This document shows positions 13,320 through 25,265 of a DNA stretch of 60,000 bases, in pieces. The stretch is from Owenia fusiformis. Lineage: Eukaryota > Annelida > Polychaeta > Sabellida > Oweniidae. The translations under genes were made by a program, and so were the position numbers. How positions within the stretch are numbered: position 1 is the stretch's first letter; each line of letters starts with the position of its first letter. Under the pieces are notes generated by a model. It was not told the DNA's origin, did not search any database, and saw nothing but the letters and a program-made list of their open reading frames with translations. The stretch lies in the NCBI GenBank assembly GCA_903813345.2, contig CAIIXF020000004.1, positions 476,513 to 536,512 of the forward strand, read 5' to 3'.

Positions 13320-15390
13320 CAACAGTAAAATGGATCATTTGGATTGGTGAGTTTGTACTCGAGGTGTTAATTGTTTGTTCGCTCCTAGGCTATTAAATCA
13401 ATGAACCCAGTCCACATCATTTCGGAACATAATACCTTCAAGACATCGGTCCGTTGAAATATCATGTACATAATTCATAAATATCCAAGATGAGATTTTG
13501 ATTTGACTAGGACTAGAATAACCACGTTTAAAAGACCGTTTCGTGTGTTCTAATTGAGGTATGAAAAATATTCTATCTGTTCGTCTTCGTAACAAATCGT
13601 ACTGTTATTTGTAATTTATAAATTCTAATTTCAAAAAAAATTAAAACAAAACTTGTAATTTTGGTTTTACAATTTCTTTATTTTAACACCAGGATGAAAA
13701 ATCAAACGAATGTGAGCTTACTATTTAAAGCTGCTCCCCTTCCAAGACATGAACTCGAATGTCCATAGAATATTATTTAATATGTAGTTAGATAATAAAC
13801 TGTGCAGTGAATGTCCATTATTGAAGTGAATGTCCAAAATTTGAGTGATTGTCCATATTTGGAGTGATTGTCCATATTTGGAGTGAATGTCTATATTGGG
13901 AGTTTTTTGTGCGAATAAGGAAATTTGAAATGGGATTTAAAGCCAGAATTTTATAGAAATTGCTTGTGACATCAAGGAGAGGAAAGAGAGTTGCCATTGT
14001 TGTTTCCTGCTCCATTGTCTTCATTATCCTCATTTGCCGTATGCATTATCATTAGCATTTGCATTAGCATTACCATTTTCATTAGCATTACCATTACCGA
14101 GGCCGGCCTGTAAACACATATTGTTGACAAATCCATTATCATTTTTCCATTTTTGGCATGTGAAATAGACTTTTTTAATCTCTCACTATTTAATTTAGAT
14201 ATGTACAATTGAATATATATCGTATTACCAAAGTTTTGAAACATTAGATTCAATTTCAAATATGGAAAATATTCAACGAAAACATGTTTTCGTTCAATGT
14301 AATCTTTTGTTTTGGAATGTATATATGTTATATTACAATAATTGGAATATTGACAAGAACATGATATTTATATCAAATTATTAGATTTATTATTCAAAGT
14401 GAAGCTCTCGTTAACTTGCAAAAAATACATACAGTCGTGGTTGCGATGGTGGTGGTTGGCGCCTCATCTGCCTTGGCGATTCCGTCCATACTCTTAAAAT
14501 AGGGATTTGCATTGGTGCTAACGACCTGGAAGAATATGTATTTCAAAATACAATCTAGTTAAGCGAACCAAGACACGTTCGACAATGACCTTGGTTGTTC
14601 TTCAAACTCAATGTATCACACACTACGTACAGAACTGTACAATTCAACCTCATTCTATAAGCATCCAAAATGACATCATTTCCTGGATTATTTTCCAACT
14701 TTTTTTTAGTTTGCAATGTGTTCCTTTCAATGTAACAATATTTCAAAAATCATTTTTCACCGCGAGAAAAATGAACCATACACTTTTGTAATGGATAGGT
14801 TATTTAATATATAGTATTATGTACGCCAGAATCCTTTTAAAATAATGGGAATGTTCTGGTAAAATACCGTTTTCTTGAGACTCAAGTTTCCCGGAATAGC
14901 TTTACACCGGGTTAATTAATTTTTGAATATTTTTATACAAATATTTTGTGAAGTGTCCAATATTCTGGAAATGTTGAAAAACGTTTATTTAGACTTTTGT
15001 TATTATATTTTACTTTTATTTTTAACTTCAGAATAATGTGGAGATATTAGATTAATCTCACCCCTCTTATTTTGACCGTGTTTACCAGTATATACAATCA
15101 AAAACATGAAACAAGCAGAGCATCGACTTACACGAACTTATCTAATTACGGAAACGTTTTGAAGTTGTTTACAATCTTAATGCGTCCAGTTCCTTTTTGG
15201 TTTTTACTTATATATATAACAAGTATCTATTTCAACGCGTAATAGGTACACTAAATCAAATAATAAAGTTCCACAAGGTTAAAATAACATCATTGTCATA
15301 CTCAAAGCAATGTCTGCACATGGTTTCCATTCCAACAAAAAGTACATTATTTTACTTTATTAAACTGGTAAAGTTATATGTCAAGTAATA
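13320..15390. other. No gene recognised; short simple repeats
   Basis: Contains GAGTGATTGTCCATATTTG repeats at 13825-13885 and a (CATTAGCATTAC)n tract at 14041-14096. Overlapping open frames at 14555-14791 on both strands are likely chance. Confidence 0.4.
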
Positions 15391-15805
15391 CCGGATTTTC
15401 TCGAATATAAGCCCTGGGCGTATAACTGAAAGAAGGGGTAATTTCGTCTGTTATTTTACCTGTTATTTTTCGCCCATGGGCGTATAAGTGTACTACTTTC
15501 GATTCTTGGCCCAGTGGGCGTAAAGGTGAGAAGAGCTGATGAATACAATGGACTACCGTACCTACTGTTGTAGTCCTACCGCATGTTTTGTAAGAATTAT
15601 AAAGGAAATGTCACCTACAACCTTGGACTTAATGTTGAAACAAAGTAACGACAGAACGATCTGTCAGTGACAAAATACTCTTGAATTTATTGAAAAAATC
15701 AATAAATAGTCATTTTTATAGGCCCATGGGCGTAAAAGCGTACTACATTCGATTTTTGGCCCATGGGCCTAAATTTAGGGGGGGCGTATATGCGAGAAAA
15801 TCCGG
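15391..15805. mobile_element. 415-bp MITE, termini CCGGATTTTCTCG, TA flanks
   Basis: Left CCGGATTTTCTCGAATATAA and right TATGCGAGAAAATCCGG are inverted, each flanked by TA. The interior repeats GGGCGTATAA/GGGCGTAAA modules. TA flanks and size fit a Tc1/mariner-mobilised MITE. Confidence 0.85.
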
Positions 15806-15949
15806 TAGTATAATAGTGCCATTTGAAATGTTGCTATATGCATGTATAACTAGAAGATTGCAAGCAATCTTACGGAGGCCCCGTAGGCATTGCCAATTAG
15901 AAGGTCAACTAAAGGTTAAATATCAAATTTAAGATCATATATGAACTCC

Positions 15950-16700
15950 AGACAACTTGTAGATGCTTTTTAAAAAAAAGTTTGGTCAATTTAGAGCAAG
16001 TTGAAATTTGACCTTGAAAAATTTAGAAATTTGACCTTTTTTCAGTTTTTGAGTTCTAATATCTCAAAACTGGAGCAAAATTTTAATAAATAGTCAATTG
16101 CTAATATGTGTAGAACCTTTAGAGGAATATATATTCTGACTTTCAGTAAAAAAAATTGATTTGTAGTCTCCAATTTTGAGAAACTTAGAAAACACAGTTT
16201 GTGATTTCGTTTGATGACCTTGACCTTTGACCTTGCAAATTTTACTTTTTTAGACCTCAGAAGATCTTTTGTGAATAAATATACCTAAATTTGAATCCAG
16301 AAAATCGATTTGAAAAATCAACTTTTTTGACCTTTCGGAGGTCACTGAAGGTCAACCAAAGGTCAAAGGTCAAAAGTAAGGTCAGATTTGGATTCCTGAG
16401 AACTTGTAGATGAGTTTTAAAAAACAATTTGGTCAATTTGAAGCAAGTTGAAAAAAGACCTTTTTTGACCTTCTTTTGACCTTCAATATCTCAAAATCTA
16501 GGCAAAATTTCTTTAGACGGCAAAAGGCTAAGACTAATAGAATACTAATATCTATCTGTGTGCAAAAATTCAGCCCAAAATATTTAAGTGTAGTGTCAGG
16601 ATTTGAGAAACTTGAAAAAAACTTAGATTTGACCTAGATTTTGACCTTTGACCTTGACCTAGATAAAAATTCCTTTCCCGCCAAGTTCAGTCCAGGTCCC
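15950..16700. repeat. TTTGACCTT-rich dispersed repeat, second locus
   Basis: Reiterated GACCTTTGACC and GGTCAAAGGTCAA with AATATCTCAAAA. GACGGCAAAAGGCTA and TTGACCTAGATTTTGACC match the family at 1023-2060. No coding potential. Confidence 0.65.
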
Positions 16701-17640
16701 TAGTAGGACTATGCAGTAGCTTGTTGAAAGTTAGTCGGAAGTAGGAGAAAAGGAGGGAGGAAGAATAAATAATAAAGAATAATAATAAAGAATAATAATA
16801 TCTACAAAATTGATAGGAGACCCCTTCGGGGGGCCTCCTAATAATTTAAACACTTACCAAAAGCGTGGCGAAAAGAGCGCAGATAATGACAGTCCTCATG
16901 ATTGGATGTTGCAGATAAATCTGAAGTTCCGCTCCAAAAACAGGTGCTTTTAAAGGAAGAAACTAAAAGGGAAGCTCTCAAAAAGTATAACTCTCTAGTT
17001 CTAGTTGATTGGGGAAACTGTTACAAGGTCAAGGATACAAATGTTTATTCCGAGAAAGTCCCTTCTAATGTGTTTCATAACTATAAAAAGTATATAAGTA
17101 TATTAATCAAAATCGAATTTGACAGATGCCACGGTGTTTTATTAGATCAATGCTTCCTTGATAATCAAAAATCGTTTGTCTTGAATATGTAGCTTTATGA
17201 CATTATGATGTTCTAATTAAGGGGAAACTCCTATTGATCTTTGTTTCTTCGATTTAATTTGTTTTAAAGAATGTAGGTTAGCATTCTAAACAATGTTGGT
17301 GCTTCATCAAAAGGATTTCAAATCAATTCAAACATATGTCGGACCTAGTTTGTATCAAGAAGTCAATGTTTTCTAAAGAGAATCGCCACTACAAGAACGA
17401 TTCAAACTAAACATTAGATGCTAATGAACAAATAGCAATGTGACATTTTAAATTTGACATTTCCCTGTATATTCATTATATTCATTGATAGTCTAATTAA
17501 TATCATCAACATTTAATCCTGAAGAGTGAGGAAAATAATGAAAATGGCTTAAACTCAAATATCATTGCTTATTTTCAGCATTATCTATCCATTAACCTGG
17601 TTAAAATATGGTTAAACATGACACATGGAGAAACGTGTTA
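16700..17640. other. No gene recognised; AATAAT microsatellite and one unassigned open frame
   Basis: (AATAATAAAG)n at 16765-16805. A plus-strand frame of 96 codons from 16902 (MDVADKSEVPLQKQVLLK start) has coding-like composition but no recognised domain. Parts of it (TGTGTTTCATAACTATA) resemble sequence near 13040, suggesting it is repetitive. Confidence 0.3.
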
Positions 17641-18516
17641 AATCAATATGTACGTTCAAGGTCTATCTTCTCTCTCACGCCCGGTGATCGTGAAAATTGT
17701 AAGAGAAACTCATAGCCATAAACGCCAACAAAAAATCTGTCCATTGCCTCGAGGCTGTCCGATACACTAAAGATGACCTCATAATCAATTTTATAAAAAC
17801 ATAAATTATATTCACGTGAAAATGGGACGGAGGGGGGAGCAAGCAATTTCTGGTAGAAAAATGAAAAAATCTGCAAAAATTATTTTTTCAAGAAAAGGTT
17901 TATGATTTTAAATCGAAAATAATTAAAATGGGACGGAGGGGGGGGGGAGGGGACGGAGGGGGGGGGGAGCAAAATGTCTATACGACATGATGAGAGATGT
18001 ATAACCTTGTATTATTTAGTACTAGGGACATGTCTGCATGCTCCCCAGGCGTTTGGAATAAATTTAATTATTGTTGGTGTATCTAAATTGTTGTTGGTGA
18101 ATCTAAATAATATGTATGCCCGAGTGCCATTGGAAGACATCTACGTGTGAACCAGTCATAAGGAAAACAAACCCAACTATCCCAAACAATAATCAAACAT
18201 TGAAGGAAACGATGTAACATACCACCACCATTCAAGTTCCATTTTCACTTTCCAGGACCATAGCACCAAGCGACAATCCATGCATATAGAAACTATATTG
18301 CTTAGATTTAAAGTTATGTGGTCAATGAAAATATTAACATACATTGACAATGCATTTGCATTTCTTCAAAATAGAGAATCTTGAGCATGCAAAAACATTG
18401 ATATCAGAACGATTTGAGCCTGTCCCAATGGAAACCGATATGAGATATGGCTTACTTTACTTCCTGCGAAAGCTATTTGGATTTTGATATAATAGCTTTC
18501 CCACGGAGCATTTGGA

Positions 18517-18993
18517 CAGCTCAATGATCGTGACCTTTGAAATCGAATTAAGTCGATCCGCGGTTTACTTTTGGTCTCTAACTGTGTCTTACATCAGTAT
18601 CATCAATCCGTGTAAGTATTGGAGCGCTGGAGTACTTCTTTTTCGATCAAGACTTGTAATTCGTTAGTCGAGTGAATCGTTTTACTGCCAAATTCCAATA
18701 TGGCGGTTTCTGCTCGGACATTTTCGTAAATCTCCGGAGGTTGTCCGAACCTAACTAATTCTCAAAATTCATTTCGTTCGTTGCGTATCTCGCACCTAGC
18801 AAACCGCCATATTGGAAATAGGTCTGTAAAACTTTAACTCGATGAACAATTTACAAGTCTTGATCGAAAAAGAAGTACTCCAGCGCTCCAATACTTACAC
18901 GGATTGATGATACTGATGTAAGACACAGTTAGAGACCAAAAGTAAGCCGCGGATCGACTTAATTCAATTTCAAAGGTCACTATTGATCAGCTG
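18517..18993. mobile_element. ~0.47-kb fold-back (near-palindromic) element
   Basis: TCGATCCGCGG at 18553 and AGTACTTCTTTTTCGATCAA at 18632 are answered in reverse complement at 18947-18960 and 18859-18878. The centre carries CCATATTGGAA/CCAATATGG motifs. The arms cover nearly the whole element. Confidence 0.85.
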
Positions 18994-19264
18994 TTCACTT
19001 CTCCGTTTGAGAGCCATAAGTTTCAAAATCTAACATGGCTCTCGAAGTGAGTAAGGCTTACTGATTTAATAAGCACACAAAACAATTTTCAAATAATTAA
19101 CAAATTTTTATTTCATTTTCAAAAAATGACTTGTAACGCTTCTTTGGCGTAATAGGAGTTGCACCCATGGCATGAATGTGGTACATTCACTGGGAACCTT
19201 CCTAGCAGACTATTAAGTGTAAATTCTCTAGTCAGATCGGCTGATAGAACATGTTTTTTGGCAT

Positions 19265-19357
19265 TTCCAGTTGGCCGAGCAGTCTACAGCGCCAGAATCT
19301 CAGCTAGACAAAGACGTCATAACCATCAGGTCGTGAGTTGGAGACGCGTGAGCTTCT
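19265..19357 (+). ncRNA. tRNA-Leu-like sequence, probably the head of a SINE
   Basis: TGGCCGAGCAGTCTACAGCG resembles the A-box region of tRNA-Leu, followed by GCCAGAATCTCAG and a B-box-like GGTCGTGAGTTGGAGAC. The acceptor stem does not pair well, so this is a tRNA-derived repeat or pseudogene and not a working tRNA. Confidence 0.5.
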
Positions 19358-20149
19358 TGTATTTATTCAATTCTGCATAATTAAAATATATCGCATAATT
19401 AATATCAAGTAGATTGTTACTTCGCTGTGAATAACTTACATTTTCGCTGAAACTTACATGTCCAAAGCGTGATGTGCTGTGTATGATCTGCCTACAAATC
19501 AGCAAGTAAAAACGTTAAGAGAGGTAAACATTTATAGATAAACAGTCTCCTGGAATATTTTGCCAACCTTAATTTGACCCCTCTAACTAAACCTAACAAG
19601 TACAACGATGTTATCAATTCCTGACCCTTTGTGATTGAGGAGATAATGGGAAAATCTGGATATAAAGTATCAAGTAACATCTCATATCATATCTTATAGA
19701 CATATTGCTCCCCCCCCCCTCCGTCCCCTCCCCCCCCCTCCGTCCCATTTTAATTATTTTCGATTATTTTTTATACAACGTATGGAAACATATTTTGTAA
19801 AGTCATTAAGGTCATTAATTTTATGATGATAATGTCACTTACAAATATTTATTGCAGGTTGTGTAGACCGTTGATGCTTGATTTAAAGCAAAAACATTGA
19901 CTTTTGCACGTTGGTGGCGTTGCGCCTTTTTTAATAGATCTTATACCTAAGAAGAGAATCGGCTAAAAAAAATTCGTAGAATACGTGACATATTTTACCA
20001 TACCGTGCGCCTATTCGTTTAGCAATTAAATCATAAACCTTTTCTTGAAAAAATAATTTTTGCAGATTTGTTGTTGTTTTATAACCCAAACATTTCTTGT
20101 ACCGCTTTTGTGGTAAAAGAACTATAGTCCAGGGGTTCCAAGATTGCAT

Positions 20150-20178
20150 ATACAGGGTGGGCCAAAAAAAATTGGAAC
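20150..20178. mobile_element. Mariner-like terminal sequence (solo end)
   Basis: TACAGGGTGGGCCAAAAAAA resembles mariner-type termini. Similar starts occur at 30028 (TACAGGGTGGGCTATAAATA) and 27134 (CAGGGTGGACAAAATAA). No partner end was found close by. Confidence 0.35.
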
Positions 20179-20516
20179 ATTTTTCTTTTATTCAATTTTC
20201 TTTATTATTGCAGTTCAGCTCATAAAAATTCAGATAATGGTAAAATTGTTATTTGTGAAAATGTTAAAGATACAAATATGTATTGATTTGTCAGTCAATC
20301 GACATCTGCGAACCCGGGAGGGGGGGGGGGTCGTTATTTCATTTATTTGAGGCGTATTGTAGCATCCTCTGACCACACAGACAAATAAGTACTTATGTCT
20401 TCTATTGAGAAGCCACATTACCACGCAGTGCATCTTAGGTACAGGTACATCTCGGAGTGACGTCAATAAAGTGTCTATTTTGTTTCCAAGAACTAGATGG
20501 TAGAGACATATACACG

Positions 20517-21077
20517 TACAGTGACAAAATATACGAGTGTTCAGTTAAGCTGAACGTTGTCATATATTAACTATTTGAAGCAAAAACTGTGATGTAGGTT
20601 TAAAAAAATTATTTTAAGAATATGATGAAGTATTTCATGTTTGATTTCATGTACATGCTCTTGGCAAAACTCTGAACTATCTAACTACGTTAACAGATTC
20701 TCGAGCAGTGCTCGAGTTTTTTTCTAGCTAATTTCACCAACAAACTAACCGATTGGAAAATGTTAGTTATATTCACATTTTCGTCATCACTTTTCCCCTA
20801 GCGTCTGAAAAATGATTAATGAAAATGTAAATATAATCAACATTTTCCTATCAGTCAATTTTGTGGGTGGAATTACCGAGAAAAAACTCAAGCACTGCTC
20901 AAGAATCTGTTTATGTAGTTAGACAGTTAAATTCTTGCCAAGAGCATGCATATGAAAAACAAGAAATACATCATATTCCTCAAATAGATTTTGTTATATC
21001 TACATCAAAGTGTTTGCTTCAAATCGTTTATACATGACAACGTACAGCTAAACTGTACACCCGTGATATTAGAATTT
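20517..21077. mobile_element. 0.56-kb near-complete palindrome (fold-back element)
   Basis: Left arm blocks ACATGCTCTTGGCAA, TTCTCGAGCAGTGCTCGAG and AATGTTAGTTATATTCACAT are mirrored by TTGCCAAGAGCATG, CTCAAGCACTGCTCAAGAA and ATGTAAATATAATCAACATT. Symmetry centre is near 20797. No coding sequence. Confidence 0.82.
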
Positions 21078-21079
21078 AT

Positions 21080-22000
21080 CTTTGCAATATAAGCAAGGAT
21101 TATTTCAATATCGTGGATTGGGAACATTATTGACGATTTGAGGTCGTTCCTCAAGTTTTTCATTCAACAGGTCATCTTTTATTAATGAGGAAAATCAATT
21201 TTGCTGAATCTAGAAATTACCATTCATCATGTAAGATATAGAATGCAATGCATATTAAATTTATGCTGTTGTGTTCTGATTGGTAGAAACGTAATCTATT
21301 ATGCCTTGATGTCCATTTTTGGTCATTTTAACATTTTGAATATCTCCGTACGCTGCACTATTGGGACGCAGTCTAACTGTGTTTGTTCAGAAAGATATCT
21401 CAGGGACGGAAAGTAAAGGTCTGTTTAAGTTTGGTCGGAATACATTTTTGTTTTAAAGGATGAAGTTTTTTGTTTTGTGTAGATAATTCTGAAGTTTGAC
21501 ATCACATTGATAGAGGGAAGTTGTCTGAAATTATAAGTTTAAGTTCTCGTTCTATTTAGGAAACGCTTCAATGTCAAAACTGAGTAAGATACTGTATATT
21601 GAAAATGTCCCTTCCTTTTGTGGGTTGTTATATTATGAAAGGAGGAAAAATGCAAAAATGAAACCATTAAATCAAATAATCCATTTAACAAAATTAAAAT
21701 TGACAGATGCCATGGTATATTTTTTAGCTAATGGTGGGTCATTGATTCATTTAAACTCATGTTAGGGACGCAAGTCGATATGATTATGACGTACGTTCAA
21801 AATGGGGTAATAACCTTCGATCATCAGCTTTTGTCTGATTCCAATGCGTCAAACAATGAAGATGAAAACATAAATTATAACATTTAAATTATCAATTCAT
21901 CGATTAAACATTTTCAAACAGGTTGTACAAATATTACCTAATGTCGTTGTCTCTTATTTCCTATTGTTCATCTGCCAGCTATCTATCAATTAAATCCAAA
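21080..22000. other. No gene recognised
   Basis: Short unassignable open frames (21201-21416, 21571-21765). CCCTTCC and AAATTGACAGATGCCA blocks recur at 17055-17130, indicating an old dispersed repeat. Confidence 0.3.
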
Positions 22001-22006
22001 ATAGAC

Positions 22007-24111
22007 AGGCCCGTAGCCCAGCAGGGGGGTTCGTAGGGTTCTGGCGACACCCCCCCCCTGGCTGAAAATTCTTTCAAAATCGTGCAGTTTTCGCCATTTT
22101 GAGCTCAAGTGATTTTAGCCATATTTGAGGGTAGTTTAGAAAATACAACACCAACAAAATGCATTTTCTAAGATTTTGGGGCTCCCAGAGGGTATACACA
22201 TTTTTCACCGAGTGCTTTTTTCGTAGTTTATGCATGTTGACACATATATCTTATGGGAGTAGAAGTTCTGCTCGATAGCCGATTTTCAAAATGGCCGCCT
22301 TCTAGCCAAAATGTCATTAAACAGTGTGCCATGCCAATAATTAGTCTCATATCAAATATGAACAAAATCACTCCACTACTTTTCAAGTTATAGCAAAAAT
22401 TGTAAAATCGTGTGTAAAAGCCGCCATTTTTCAAGATGGCTGCCATGTGTTTCTTAAATATGGTTATATATATTTTGCAAGTGGATCCAAGAGACCAAGT
22501 GGGCGATTCAATTATTTTGCAGGGGTGGCATGATACACACATTTTAATTTTGTATATAGTAAATTCCCAGGATTGATTTCAGGACACCTCCATAATGAAC
22601 ACCTCTATCTGTGCCCAATGAACACACAAGTCTACTCTATTGAACACCTGTGTGTAAGCAAACACCAATTCCCAGCCAGTGATCTCAGTAACTATAGAGG
22701 GGATTGTACCTACAGTAAAACCTATCTAATCTGAGGGACCAGCTAAAAGCGTTCGGATTAGGAGGTATTCACATTTTGAGGTTTTGCATTTGCAAGATTT
22801 TGGATTTTGAAGAAATAGGTACAAATTCAATAAATATTTATAGTTCTGTTGACTACATAGCTTTTTGGCATTACAGTGACATGAAAATCTGATTCAAATG
22901 AATTTATTCATCCTAGAAAGCATCACCATGAGTGAGATCATTCAGTTTTTTTCAAATATTTGATCAATTTTGTATGTAACATGTGATATTATATGAAAAA
23001 TGTTCAGATTAGATATGTTAAGTTTTCAAACATGACTGTTCACTGTTCAAATTGGGAGGTGTTCACATTTCAAGGTTTTTTAACATTTGAGTCAATGGGA
23101 GGAAAAACGGGACCAAAAAATGTTCAAATTGGGAGGTGTTCGGATTAGCCAAGTGTTCAGATATACAGGTTTTATTGTACTACACTTGTTTCCAATCTTT
23201 TGGAGGAAAGTGTACATAATTCCAGAGAAATGACAGGTGACACACTGGGAACTGGTCAAATCAGATGTTCCCACGCTTTACGTCCAGAAGAGGTCATTTC
23301 CCAGGATTATAGATGAACCCTTGGCCAATCAAAGATATAGTTTACATAAGAGAAGTATGACTGTATGAATTCTGGGATATTCCTGTTTTGTTGAGACAGA
23401 CAGAATAAAATTAACCCTTTTCAAAAGTCAACTGAATAACCATCCTCTTATTTTCTATTCTGTAGACTCAAATATATGGTTATGTAGGGGCAAAGCTAGC
23501 AAATGACAAGGCGGTGCAGCCAATAGCGTAGCATCATATACGCAAAAACGCCATTGCATACTCTCAAAATTAAGAGAAAATTTGATTTTTTTATATTGAA
23601 AACAGGCAATTTTTTAAAAACAACTTGTAAAAATTGCCTGTTGCTGATGAAACCCCTGAATCATTGGCCAATAATTTATTTGTGCATTCTAATCTATATT
23701 ATTCAATTCGCTTCTGATTTTGGAATTAACAGATCTGATATTTATTGACCACTAAACTTTTAGTAGGTTTTCTTTAATAAGGCAATTTGAGTATTTGGAA
23801 ATTGATAGGGTATGTGTATATCCTGCCACTCCTGCAAAATAATGGACTTGCCATTTTGAAAATCGGCTATCGAGCAGAACTTCTACTCCCATAGGGTATA
23901 TGTGTCTACATGCATAAACTACGAAAAAAGCACTTGGTGAGAAATGTGTATACCCTCTGGGAGCCCCAAAAACAAAGAAAATGCATTTTCTTGGTGTTGT
24001 ATTTTCTAAACTACCATATTTGAGCCAAAATTGTCAAATGTGAACCCCCCCTGGAAATTCTTGAAAACTGAACCTCCCCCCCCCCCTTGGCAAATCCTGG
24101 CTACGGACCTG
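22007..24111. mobile_element. 2.1-kb inverted-repeat element whose arms match the Helitron-like tail
   Basis: Left arm 22007-22297 (CCCGTAGCCCAGC, AATGCATTTTCTAAG, TCTGCTCGATAGCCGATTTT) pairs with 23846-24111 in reverse. The segment GAGCAGAACTTCTAC plus CCCATAGGGTATATGTGT is shared with the 3' part of the Helitron-like copies near 33865 and 52760. A pogo-like MITE is nested at 22711. Confidence 0.75.
22711..23179. mobile_element. Pogo/Tigger-like MITE, copy 1
   Basis: Termini TACAGTAAAACCT and AGGTTTTATTGTA, TA-flanked, with subterminal GCGTTCGGATTAGGAGGT and GGGAGGTGTTCGGATTAG. CAGTAAAACC ends and TA duplications are typical of pogo/Tigger MITEs. A second copy is at 41163-41648. Confidence 0.75.
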
Positions 24112-24879
24112 ATAGATATCATGCAGCATTCACTTCCCTTGTTTGAACCCCTGATTTCATGAAGGTGAGGCTGGGTAATTCAATAAAATAAAAGGAAAAT
24201 ATATTATTTTGATGACACATGTTGAATTTCTGGTGAGAGAATACCCATGGTCAAAGATTTGAATGTCTAAAGTCATTTGACAAACAATGCCTGATCCTTT
24301 GCACTGTTCAACTTTGAATAAGAACAAAACTTGTTTTATGATGTAGTTCGAAATGCTCCTTTTGTATTAACCAATTTTAATAAATGTCAATTAAGGAGTG
24401 TTTCACTCTTCTTTATCATTCAATATGGCATTTATTGTGCATCTGGTATTTAAGTAAGACATTGGTGACTACAAAGGCTAACAAAAATCAGTTCTCAAAT
24501 TCTAATTGAGATAACAATACCAGAACTAGTTTTAGGATTTTGATTAATAAAACGGGGAAGCCTGATGTGACATATTTTCAATAAATCCACCTTGAACTTA
24601 TTTTAAATATGTAATATTTCTCATTTATCAATATCGTTTACATGTACTATAGCATTATGGACTTCTTTGGTTGACTTCAATGTAGCAATAAATGCTAGTT
24701 AATAAATTCAGACACTAGTACTGTAGTATCCAAAGGATCCTTTTATCCCATACTTGTATTTTTCAAACCATTATCCCATAGACTATATGATACCCCTAGC
24801 CCTATACAGCTGTACACAAAGGGAACTAGAAAACAGCAACTCCACGGAGTAGCAAATCACACTGAGCAAAACATGTTTT

Positions 24880-25265
24880 GATAAATAGCGGCCATCTTGA
24901 ACAGTGAGCTCCTTTGTCCACATATAAGTATCAATATATAAAATTTGAACCAAATCCATTCACTGGCATTTGAGTTATCAAAATGTAAATTCTCGACAAG
25001 ATTTTGGCCATTTTGGAATTCAGCTTCCATCTTAAAAAATCATCTTGAGCAGGACTCCTTTGTCCCTACAAAATTTGAACCAAATCCGTCCACTGGTATT
25101 TGGGTTAACAAAGATTACATCTTTAATGACAAATGTCGGCCATTTAGATTAAAACTGGCCATTTAAAAAAATCTTCTTGAGCAGATTTCCTTTATCTCTA
25201 GGTATCAGCATTAAAAATTTGAACCAACTCCGTCAACTGGTATTTGAGTCATCAATGATTATGTT
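24880..25265. repeat. ~130-bp imperfect tandem repeat, 3 copies
   Basis: AAATTTGAACCAAATCC plus ACTGGTATTTGAGTTATCA recurs near 24945, 25070 and 25215. GGCCATTTT segments and this motif resemble the interior of the Helitron-like elements. Confidence 0.6.

Larger units (their letters stand above)
9975..13320. mobile_element. 3.3-kb inverted-repeat element with ~0.65-kb arms
   Basis: Left arm about 9975-10670 pairs with right arm about 12700-13320: GTATCGATATGGCGAACTGA at 10307 against its complement near 13200; CACGGTCTCCGATACTACCC at 10597 against 12760s; CATTTGGACTTG against GAGTCCAAATG. A 150-bp MITE interrupts the right arm. The interior contains a broken zinc-finger reading frame (11646-12138, minus). 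Confidence 0.75.
17868..20068. mobile_element. 2.2-kb inverted-repeat element with poly-G/poly-C shoulders
   Basis: Left CTGCAAAAATTATTTTTTCA at 17870 pairs with 20046-20066. Further in, AAAATAATTAAAATGGGACG and a G-rich run pair with 19712-19765. The right arm holds about 0.25 kb of extra sequence between these blocks. Nested within are a fold-back (18517-18993) and a tRNA-like sequence (19265-19357). Confidence 0.65.

Noticed and set aside
14555-14791. Overlapping open frames on both strands
   Set aside because: Short, mutually overlapping and without codon bias; chance frames.
16902-17192. Small protein-coding gene of 96 codons
   Set aside because: No homology recognised, no splice or promoter context, and part of the sequence recurs diverged near 13040 and 21600, so a repeat is more likely.
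19265-19357. Functional tRNA-Leu gene
   Set aside because: Stem pairing and the T-loop (GTTGGAGAC) are degraded; better seen as a SINE head or pseudogene.
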